Assembly (NCBI GenBank): GCA_907165275.2 | Contig: OU015653.1 | Span: forward strand, 898,001-962,000 | From: Zygaena filipendulae | Lineage: Eukaryota > Arthropoda > Insecta > Lepidoptera > Zygaenidae | Length of the DNA: 64,000 bases | Reading direction: 5' to 3' | Shown here: one piece after another, positions 12,600-22,700 of the stretch | How positions within the stretch are numbered: position 1 is the first letter of the stretch | Layout of the letters: the number at the start of each line of letters is the position of its first letter | Notes under the pieces: generated by a model | What the model saw: only the letters and a program-made list of their open reading frames with translations | Database searches by the model: none | Told to the model about the DNA's origin: nothing | Translations under genes and position numbers: made by a program

Positions 12600-12835
12600 A
12601 CAAAATTTAAAATACGTCAGTGGCAAAACTTTTTCGCGCCGAATTTCTAATCGCGAATGCGTCGCGCATGCGTCGTTTGTCGTGCAGCGAGGCAATGGCG
12701 TCGCGCCACCCTGCGCGTCAGTTTTACTTCCCCGCCATCGCGGTGCAACGACCCACGTATTAATTGATTACAAGTTCGGCCGAACTGCGGCTGCAGTCTG
12801 CACTCTGCAGCAATCACAGATTTAGGAAGGTAGGT
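12600..12835 (+). promoter_or_regulatory. CpG-rich patch, possible promoter / non-coding first exon
   Basis: A roughly 200-base island of CpG-rich DNA (many CGCG and GCGTCGCG words) stands out in very AT-rich surroundings. Just after it, GGAAG|GTAGGT (about 12831) and GTGAAG|GTAAGC (about 12881) are good 5' splice sites on the plus strand. This is the pattern of an insect promoter with an untranslated first exon. No downstream partner exon was identified, so it could belong to a non-coding RNA or be an orphan. Confidence 0.3.
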
Positions 12836-13409
12836 ATATTATTAATTCAGTGGCAGCAATGGACGCTTGGAGGTGAAGGTAAGCCAAAGGTGGAGTTGAA
12901 AAAATGAAGTATTGTCGTAATTCTACCAAAGCATTCGCTGCGCAGTTTAAACAAAATCGGAATAATTTATTCTTCGCCGTTTGCAATATCGCGATCCATA
13001 CTATAATCCATACTAATTGCAAAAGTAACTCTGTATATAATAATCTGTCCGTCTGTCTGGATCTCTTAGATCATGCCTTGCATACAGGAATATTTTTTGT
13101 TCAGTGTACAAACTTTGACAAATTATTAAACTTAAATGAGTTTTTATTAAACATCTATTTTTTATTTTGATAAGTCTTACTCTTAGTACAAAGAATAAAG
13201 TTATCGTTATCGAAAGATTACTTTGAAATTGATTTTATGGCTAGGTACTCCGCGGGAGGGATTATCACCCCCGCTGCAACACCACCGCGTACGCCGCACA
13301 GCGCGCGCGTTTTGCTGATAAAGTCGGATAAAAAATATAACAAAGTTTTGAACAAATAATGAAATATTATATGAACTATCAAAATTTTTTTTCATTACTC
13401 ATACTCGGA

Positions 13410-13820
13410 AAGTAGGTCTGAAGTTGCCTGAGAAGCGGGTTGAAAGTAACACTTTTCAGCCCTAGGGAGAATCGCTTTCAACTGACAGCTGGATACTGCA
13501 GAAACTCAAGTTTTTTTTTTATGTCATAGGGGGCATACTTACTGGCCAGTAGCACACCTAATGGTTGATTTATGTAAAATAAAATTCACTCATTTTTTTC
13601 TTTAGTTAATTCCTATATTTATTTTGACTTTCCTTGCATTCATAATGAAAAGCACAGTGTTACCCTCGGGAGAAATACTTATTTAGTCCCTCGATCTATT
13701 ATTAACTTTCTAATTCTAATTAATTAAATAATTATAAATATAAATAAAAAATACTAATTCGAAAGTAACTTATTTAACCCCGTCTCGGGACTAAATAAGT
13801 TACTTTCACCCCTAGGATAA
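13410..13820. repeat. Possible MITE with 'GAAAGTAAC' ends
   Basis: GGTTGAAAGTAAC near 13438 and its complement GTTACTTTCACCCCTAGG near 13798-13815 bracket an AT-rich core. CCCTAGG occurs at both ends. Boundaries are uncertain. Confidence 0.35.
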
Positions 13821-13849
13821 CAATGTACTATTGCGCATTCCATAAAAAG

Positions 13850-13970
13850 ATATTCCTGCAAGTATACACGTCAGAAAAAGGACATCTAGGGTAGGTTCTT
13901 TTATTCTGAAATCCCCGCGGAAAATCCGAAGTTAACGCGGGCGAAACCGCGGGGACCTGCTGTATCTATC
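13850..13970 (+). mobile_element. Helitron-like fragment
   Basis: The 3' part of a family copy, ending in GCGGGCGAAACCGCGGGGACCTG and CTGT. It directly precedes the amplified copy. Confidence 0.5.
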
Positions 13971-13974
13971 TTTA

Positions 13975-14697
13975 CTAATATTATAAAGAGCAAAAGTTTG
14001 TGAGTTTGTGACGTTGTAGGGGATAATAGGATCTACTGAACCGATTTTAAAAATTCTTTCACTTATAAGAAGCTACAGTGATCTTGAGTGGCATAGAGTA
14101 ATTTTTTCCCGGAATTCCAGCGGGAACTCCGGAGATTGTGAGTTTGTGAGGTTGTAGGGGATAATCTCTGGATCTACTGAACCGATTTTAAAAATTCTTC
14201 CACTTATATATACGAAGCTAAAGTGATCCTGAGTGACATAGGGTACTTTTTGTCCCGGGATTCCCACGGGAACTCCGGAGTTTGTGAGGTTATAATCTCT
14301 GGATCTACTGAACCGGTTTTGAAAATTCTTTCACTTATAGGGAGCTACAGTGATCCAGAGTGATATAGGGTAGATATTTTTTACTCCGGAATTCCTGCGG
14401 GGACTCCGGAGTTAGTGAGTTTGTAGGGGGCAATTTCTGGATTTACTGAACTGATTTCAAAAATTTTCTTTCTCATTCAAAAAGCTGTAAGTGACATAGG
14501 GTACTTTTTATCCCGGGATTCCCGCGGAACTCCGGAATTTGTGAGGTTATAATCTCTGGAACTACTGAACCGATTTTGAAAATTCTTTCACTTATAGGAA
14601 GCTAAAGTGATCCTGAGTGACATAGGGTACATTTTATCCCGGAATCCTCACGAGTACTTCGAAATTACCGTGGGTGAAACCGCGCGGGTCAGCTAGT
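13975..14697 (+). mobile_element. Helitron-like element with internal tandem amplification
   Basis: It starts TTACTAATATTATAAAG and ends GTGGGTGAAACCGCGCGGGTCAGCTAG. Between the ends, a segment running from 'GTGAGTTTGTGAGGTTGTAG' through 'GGATCTACTGAACCGATTTT' to 'ATCCCGGGATTCCCACGGGA' is repeated five times with divergence (units begin near 13999, 14138, 14281, 14414 and 14538). Periods are about 125-145 bases. Confidence 0.65.
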
Positions 14698-15015
14698 AAT
14701 ACATATTATAATAAAATTGTAACAGGTCGATGTCTGTACATGGGAGATAAATAAGAAAAAATAATTTAGGTGACTCTATGAGTGATATAGAAGCCAAAAA
14801 TACCGTTTTTAGAAAAAAAAATTTTTGTCTGTCTGTCTGTCTAAGTATATGTTTGTATTCGAGCTACGCAAAAACTTCTGCACATGTTTGTATTCGTGCT
14901 ACGCAAAAACTTCTGCACCAAATTGTACCAAATAAGGGTCTAAGTTATATACTTACTCATGTTTAGATTTTTTCGAAATTCCATCTGGAACTCGAAATAT
15001 TAAAATGCTGGTCAT

Positions 15016-15325
15016 CCTACTAATATTATAAATGTGAAAGTGTGCATGTTTGTTACTCAATCACGAAAAAACGGCTGAACTCATTTGGATGAAATTTGGC
15101 ATGCACGTTGTCAGGGGTACAGAAAAGGACATAGGGTACTTTTTATCCCGGAATTCCCGCGGGAACTGCGGATTTGATGAGTTCGCGTGTTTGTGATATT
15201 GTAGGGGGTAATCTCTGGATCTACTGAACCGATTTTAAAAATAATTTCACTTTTAAGAAGCTACAGTGATCCTGAACGACAGAGGGTACATTTTATCCCG
15301 GAATTCCCACGGAAATTCCTGAGAT
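15016..15325 (+). mobile_element. Composite Helitron-like element
   Basis: It begins with a clean 5' terminus (TCCTACTAATATTATAAATG). The first half is of the 'TTGGCATGCACGTTGTCAGG' type. After GAACTGCGGATTTG it switches to the 'GGATCTACTGAACCGATTTT' type seen in the amplified copy. The standard 3' hairpin is lost. Confidence 0.5.
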
Positions 15326-15533
15326 TGCAATGGTCATTCAAGCGACAGGTATCTACCTACTTTACTATACTATAGCTGCTGCTCCCACGGTTTCACCCGC
15401 GTTTTCAATAGTTTCCAAAATATTCAACTTTTAACTTTGTGAAACGGAACGTTGCAACGAAACACCAATCACAGCCAAGCTTGACCCATGACGTCACACT
15501 TATTTTTTTAGGAAACATTTACCTCTTTCAGAG

Positions 15534-15670
15534 AAGGCAAAAGAAACTAAGTGCATACAGTCAACGCATATTTTCCATTTTCTGAAGTTTTCTACTTTAA
15601 AATGCATAGGTAAGATGCATTTCGATTCTATATTGGAACTTTTCAACCTTAATTTCGCTTTTGGATATTG
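15534..15670 (+). repeat. Family-X dispersed repeat, diverged copy
   Basis: It shares the order 'AGGCAAA(A/G)GAA..CTAAGT.CATACAG' then 'AATGCAT.GGTAAGATGCATTT' with copies at 27395, 45372 and 55012. It is truncated and diverged here. Confidence 0.5.
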
Positions 15671-15699
15671 GTGTGCGTTCCGTGGGTTTCGGCGCAGTT

Positions 15700-16150
15700 G
15701 TTCGGTTAAAATTTCACTCGTTTGAGTTGCAACCAAGCCACAGAATGATCGAGTTGTTTTTATAACCTCAAAACATTTGAAATATCAGGCGCCATTTGTT
15801 TTCTCTCAACTCACATTGCAAATAAGACACATGTTTTTCATCCAATTATAAACTTTTTGTGACTACGACACCTCCCCTTTCTTCGTGAGAACTCCGATTG
15901 ATTTCTTTTTCGACGAATCCGGTTTTTGGCGCAAACTTTGACACTTCTTGAACAATACATAGCTGTCAGAGTGAAAATTAACCTGCTTCGGAGATGGTTG
16001 TTTAATTGCTGCACTCTGAGCCACGGAACGGGTGAAACTACGCTCTGACAGCTGTCAGAGCAAAATTTAACCAAGCCACAGAACGGGTATCGAGCGCGCT
16101 CGAGTGCATTCGTGCGAATCCACGGAACGCGCCTTTGAAGTTATCTGTCT
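15700..16150. other. Upstream region with repeated 'AACCAAGCCACAGAA' boxes
   Basis: The box 'AACCAAGCCACAGAA' occurs near 15727 and 16066, with a related 'GAGCCACGGAACGGGT' near 16017. AGCTGTCAGAG occurs at about 15961 and 16050. This could be a composite MITE or a regulatory cluster about 0.6-1 kb upstream of the zinc-finger gene. Confidence 0.3.
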
Positions 16151-16225
16151 ATCAGTGTCACATGACCCTGTCAATACGACAGTGTCATTTCTATCACAGA
16201 TTAATAAGGCGTAATTTTGAACTAG

Positions 16226-16233
16226 TGACGTCA
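16226..16233. promoter_or_regulatory. CRE-type octamer TGACGTCA upstream of the zinc-finger gene
   Basis: A perfect palindromic CREB/ATF-type site lies about 0.54 kb before the start codon at 16775. Another lies at 15489-15496. Function is inferred only from the motif. Confidence 0.3.
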
Positions 16234-16449
16234 TTCCACGTTTCGGCGGTAAGGTCTAAAGTAGGAGCTTTGAAACGCTCTATTTAATTAATTTATGCAT
16301 ATATTTTTTTTTCTTTTTCTTGCTTTGTTTAAGTAGGACATATTATATCTTTAAAATAGACTGAAAAAAAAAAATCATGCAAGTACCCTATTACGATGAC
16401 AACGAAAAAACGAATCAAAACAATGTAATAATATACATATTATTACATA

Positions 16450-16520
16450 CTAGCTATAACCTGTAGTTTCACTTGAATAAATTTCTGAGTAGTGGGATTT
16501 CCGGGATAAAAGTACCCTGT
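16450..16520 (-). mobile_element. Helitron-like 3' fragment near the promoter
   Basis: A degenerate reverse copy (ACTAGCTATAACCTGTAGTTTCAC ... GGGATAAAAGTACCCT) lies about 250 bases before the zinc-finger gene's start codon. Confidence 0.45.
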
Positions 16521-16774
16521 CTTCTGTAGGTGTCATCGCCAATATGTGTATCTAAAATCCATGGATTTAGGTTCTTTTGCCTGCTTCGAAAGGTAAAAAT
16601 TAGAAAATGTAGTTGTCAGATGTCGTTTTCAAATTGTCATTTGTCATTGTCAACGTCAGCGACTGCCGGTCCGCGGGCGTCCATTTTGATTGCGAAGTTT
16701 GTTTATTATAACAATTTATCATCGTAAAAAGCATCAAGCATTGTGTTTTTATTATAAATGTGCATAAAACGATT

Positions 16775-19700
16775 ATGTCGCGTGATATAAATCGGAAGGG
16801 ATATTACGGTAGGGAGGGTGATCGAAGGGATCGAGACTGGGATCGGAATGATTACAGGAATCGGCCTCCTTTGGCGTCTAGAAAACGTTCGAGCCGAAGC
16901 CGTAGCAGGGGCGCCGAAAAACGCAGATCCAGGTCGCCACAGAAAATAGAAAAGGACATCATCGATGACAACATCCTCAGTGAAATCGCGAAGCTTCCGG
17001 ATCCTAGTGAGCTATGGGACAACCAGTTCCAGGAGGGTGGGTTCCAGGCACCTCCGCCCCCGGCCTTCCAACCCAACGTAAGTACATAGACTTATCACAA
17101 TGTACTTATGTCCTCGTTTACGATAAAGCATTTACACATTTCATATTTTAGCTAAGTGCATGGTAGGCAGGCGCGGATCCAGCCTTGTGGGCGCAGTGGG
17201 CATAATTGAAAGGTACAGGGGCAAAACAAGGAATGTCACTATACAGGGTTTTGTGTAATTAACTTTATATTATATATTTGTTTGTAAATTTTGTGTCCGT
17301 AGGGCAATAAAAAAAATTCTATTCTTTTTAGGTTTTTTGAGTAATACTACATAAAAATACGCATACCCTGTACCCGTCAATTGTGGTTTATAAGTTTTAA
17401 CAATGAATCTTGTGTGATTTGGAACGCAATATATGCTTTCAAGCTGTAAAAGTAAAAGTGGTGTCATAGGTTTACTCAGTTTAGAGTTTTGATTTTGTGA
17501 TATTCAAAAGGCCAATTGTATTCACTTGGATCCTTGTGTCAAAGTTTACATCCAAATCATTTTTTAACCTCTTCATTTGTTTACTGATCAATATTCTTGC
17601 AGCCAGCTGCAAATACAGTGTACCCGCCAAACTACCAACAACAACAGTACACAAGGATGTATGATGAGTTCCCATCGCTCAGTGCGGTGCCAACAGCTCC
17701 TCATCCCCCTGACATAGGATCTTGGAATCAGCTGTCATTGCCCCCACCTCCAGTGCAACCTGCACCAGCCCCATTTGTGACCAATGTTGAAGATCAGATA
17801 AAAAAAGAAGGTATGAATTTAAGATAATTATTATATGATAGAATATAGAAAGATATACATATAATATTGAATAAAGACTATTTTCTATTACAGTTTTATA
17901 TTTACTAATAACATTAATAATTTTTCAAAAAAAGAATTTTTCTGAAACTCCATCAAAATATTCATGAGTTATGCAAGGTTTAAGGTTAAAAGAGGAACAT
18001 ATCGAAGCCCTCGATAATCCATGCTTAGTTAAAATATAAATAAAACAAGTACAATGATAAATCAAACATAAAACCTTAAATAAAAACTAGAGTTAGTGAT
18101 CTTAACATTTTATTTGTCGGTGGGTCAGCTGCTATGCAAAGTTAAGAAGTGTTGAAAGAACCTGCAACTTTTTGAAAATGTCATATCAAAGCTTTATGTT
18201 ACAGTTTTTTTTTTATTTGAAATGAGAATTGAATATTGAATACTCTACTTCAATCGAGTAATCAATTAAATTTACACCCTGTATAATCAGATGAACTACT
18301 TAGCATTTGATGGATTCGCTGTGAATGTGATGGATCCGTCCCATCTTTTGCTGGGGAGGGCACGACACAGAGCAGCAGAGTAGACTTTGCGTACAGTATA
18401 GGTTAAAGTTAAAAAACATAATGGACCACCGTGTTTACCACTTAAGCTGAACCAGACTGTTGTAAACAAACCCCAAACCGAAGTTTTCAACAGCGGTTTA
18501 AAACAGTGCGGACAGTTGTTATCAACAAAATTACGAGCGACCAACGCGACCAATGGTGGTTTTTAACCAGCCTCCCACCAAGGTCACCTTGTGGGGAGGC
18601 TTGTTTAAAACAGTCTGGTACACGCTTTATTAAAATGACCAAAGGGGACATTTGTGTGTGATTTTTGTGATGCTGATTCAACTGTTAGCAAGCAATCTTA
18701 TGATTGATTGTCTTAAAAGTTCTAATTTGGTGAGCGCATATCATGTGCAGAAGAAGAAGAATGTGTTTCATTATATTTTCAATCAATTTTTTTTTTACCC
18801 TTATTCAAACGATTTTTATTTACCCTTTTAAATAATGGAACACTGTTATGTGGGGTGAAAATAATTCAGCAAAAAGGAAAAAAATATGAAGAGTTTATCT
18901 TTAAGATCAATATGTATATGTTTGTGTTAATTTTTTAGTTTTCCAGGGAAACTTCGGTAATAGGTATCAGTCATACAATTGCCTGAATTGCATACTTTTA
19001 TTAATTTGTTTTTTATTTTATATACTTTTTATTGATTTGCTAATATTGCATGTGTAACTTCACATAACTGATTAAAACATTAAACAGTGTTAAACATTGG
19101 AAATAAACAAAGAGTTATGTGATGTTAGACTCCCGTAAAAAGGAATTTAAGGTCATAAACAATTTGTTTCACCACTCACAGCGGCCATAGAGTCCGAAAT
19201 GCGCCATCAGAAGGCGGCGTTGTCGAAGCAACGCGAAGACTACATGAAAAAAGCGGGGATATTGAAAAAAGAACTGGAAACGTTGAAGGATCAGCGCAAC
19301 GAGTTGCGAGGCGATTCTAAGCGTTCACCCAGCCCTGACACCAAGAGGTTTTTAAAGGAGAACACCAAGCTGCAGGTTTGATTAAAGCAAAAAACATCAT
19401 TTGAAACTATAACAAAATACTTATTTAATGTCAATTTTATTTCATATAGCTAGCACAAGTTCTCAGTTGTGTAGAAAACAAAACATTTGCTTGGTTAATA
19501 TAAGCTTCAATTTCAAATACACACAACTAGGAATTTGTTCTATAATAATAATATTATTTTTTATTAATAAGCTGCACTTCCGCTTTGAATTGTTCCTGTT
19601 TAGTTGGAGATCCAGAACAAACTGAAGACGATCAATAACGTAGTGGACATGTTGAACGGTATCATCGGCGAGGACGCGCAAGAGTTGCACGACTCGGACG

Positions 19701-22700
19701 TTTCCCCCGACCGCGAGCGCGGCTCGAAACGCAAGTCCAGGTGCGTTCTGTTACGATTTTCTTTTGAAATTAAAAAAGTCTTGTCAACCGAAGGCACGTT
19801 ACCCACCATTCACGCTTATGCCGCGTTGATACAACGGACGGGAAGCTTCGACAAAAAGATTTTATTTTCAAATCCCGGCAACCCTTATCGAAGCAATTTC
19901 CAATGAAAAGCGCCAAATTAGTCTTCTAACTTTGTTGAAGCGTACTGTGGTTTTGTCAATGTGGCTATGAATTTAAATTCCGAATATTCTTGCTTAATGT
20001 TTTTTTTTTTTATTTCGATTGGCAGCAAGAGGTAAGCGCTTAGCGTTCAAGACTGACAAGACTTGATTTTACTAATAATTATATACATAGTATGTTAATA
20101 TTATAATTTTAGGTGAGTAAGCACATAAATATTGGTGAATGTTATGATTATTTCTCTCTCCACAAGCAGGGATGCCCAAGTCGCTACCGCGTGGACAAAT
20201 CGCGTCTGAGCAATTCGCTTTAATATGCAAAATAAAATTGAGTGGTTTTTGTTCCTGAATTATGAAATTCTGAAACAATTTTAAAAAGTGTCCTAAGAAG
20301 ATATCAACTATTCACTACACGTTTGAGACCACTTGTAGTTCTTCTATTTATAAGATGCTACTTTGTAAGCTTTATCAAATGAATTGCTTGTCCATTTTAT
20401 TTCGTTGTGCTAACTATAAGGTTTAAATTGCAATATCAAGATATACTTACACTATAAGATGCTTGTATTTTTTTATTATTTAGTTTTAATAAGTTTAATT
20501 TATTATAATAACCTTTATTGTTTTAATACTAATTAATCTATGTTTAGAATTGTTAAAAAATAAATATCTTTACAACGAAGTGTATTTTTAATTACCCTTT
20601 CAATGTTTTTTCAGTGTTGCCACCGGGTTAAACATGTTAAAAAAATAAGCACTGAATTGAATTATTCTTAAAATATTAATATTATATAATAATAATAATC
20701 TTTTCTTAAATTATAAAACAGTTGTTTATAGGTACCTAATACTGACAAAACAATCGATGGTAATTGTGTACATCATTAATACTGCATTTTGCAGAACTTA
20801 GAAGCGTGATAATTTGAAAAGTTTATAAATTTTTTTAGAATATAATTTTTTAACTACCTATTGCGGGACTCAAAAAAGTGCGTAAGCAAATATATTTTAT
20901 GGATTAATTTACACGGAGACGGCAAAAATAAACGTATCCAGTGCAATTTTTCTTTTTCGTATCATCGTTATCTTTAAGGTCCATAGTTTCTCCTATTTAC
21001 TTTGTAATAACTGTTTTTTATTTTTTTTTTAAGTTGTTGCGTTCCTAATTCAAATTACAAACTTGCCGGTGCGCGCGCAGGTCGCCGTCGCGCTTCAACT
21101 ACGTGTACTACGACCCGGAGATGCACTGGTGCCGCGTGTGCAACGAGTTCCCGCCCACCGCGAAGGACTACCTGAACCACCTGCACTCGGCGGCGCATAA
21201 CAAGTAGGTCCTTACGCTCCCCGCCCCTCCGCTACCCTGCCCTACCCTGCCCTGGCCCGAAGCCGATACAGTTGTTACACTAATCCTTTTTTAGTTATTA
21301 CGCGGTTTCACCCGCGGTAATTTCGAAGTTCCCAAGGGATACCAGAACGAACTTAACCTATAAACTTTCCTCTGGAATCACTCTATCTGCTGCTGAAAAC
21401 CGTATGAGAATTCGTTCAGTCGGCGGCGGAGGACATTGTTTTATAATATGTATAAGGATAGAATACGAACGTTTCACGTTTTAACTACTCAACCGATAAT
21501 AATGAAATTTTGTTGTCAGGGGTACAGATAAGGGCATAGGGCACTTTTTGTCCTAGAATTTCATCATTGTGCGTATTTAATCGGGATGTTGACGACTTTT
21601 GAAAATCTAAATTCTAATTAGTCCGTCATTTAAAAAATAAAAATACTATAGTCACGTATTTTTTGATTTTTCAAATAAATTAAAATATACAGAGATAAAG
21701 CGCATTAAAGTTTAGGGTGAGGGGCTCGTGACGTCACTAACCGCTAAAACCGCCATACAAACTGCACCGGCTAGTGACTTCACGCGAAATTTCAACTCAA
21801 CGTATCGGCGTTATATTTCGATTTCGTAAAAAAAAAATACGTGTCCAATATTTTTTATTAATCTACCTACAAGAAAAAAAAAATTAGTCAACACGTCCAC
21901 TATTTAATTGAACCACAGGATGGCGGCGGCGCACCTGGAGGCGCCGTGGCACAGCGTGTCGGGCGTCAACGAGGGCTTCCCCAGCTACCCGACCGCGCCC
22001 ACCAAGCGCACGCCCATCCGAGGTAACGTGCCACTCTATCTATATCTATACTAATACTAGTTGTACCCCGCGGTTTCGCCCGCGTTAATTTCAGAGTTCC
22101 CGCGGAAATTCCCGGATAAAAAGTACCCTATGTGTTAATCTGATGTATAAGCTATATTACTGTAAAGTTTAATTTAAATCCATCCAGTAGTTTTTGCGTG
22201 AAAGAGTAACAAACATCCATCCATCCATCCATCCATACTTACAAAAGCTATATTACTGTAAAGTTTAATTTAAATCCATCCAGTAGTTTTTGCGTGAAAG
22301 AGTAACAAACATCCATCCATCCATCCATCCATACTTACAAACTTTCGCGTTTATAATATTAGTAGGATTATAAAGCGGAAAGATTTGATTTTTTGTTTGT
22401 TTGTTACTATTTAACTCAAAAACTGCTCTCAAAAACTACTGGACCGATTTCAAAAATTATTTTACCATTAGAAAGCTATCCCTGAGTAACAAAGGCTATA
22501 TTGTAATCCGGAATTCCCGCGGGAAATCTGAAAGTATCGCGGGTGAAGCCGCGCGGGACAGCTAGTACATTATATGCATTGGCGTAGCTGTGCTCTATCC
22601 GCGGAGACAAGTTAATATAGCGCTCTCTCTGTCACGTAATCTCATACAAATGACAAAGACAAAAAGTCAGTGGGCGTAAACCATTCAGAATGCCACGAAC

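Noticed and set aside
22062..22372. CRISPR-like array because of the exact 96-bp repeats and CATC runs
   Set aside because: Only two adjoining units without spacers, inside an identified mobile element, in a eukaryotic genome.
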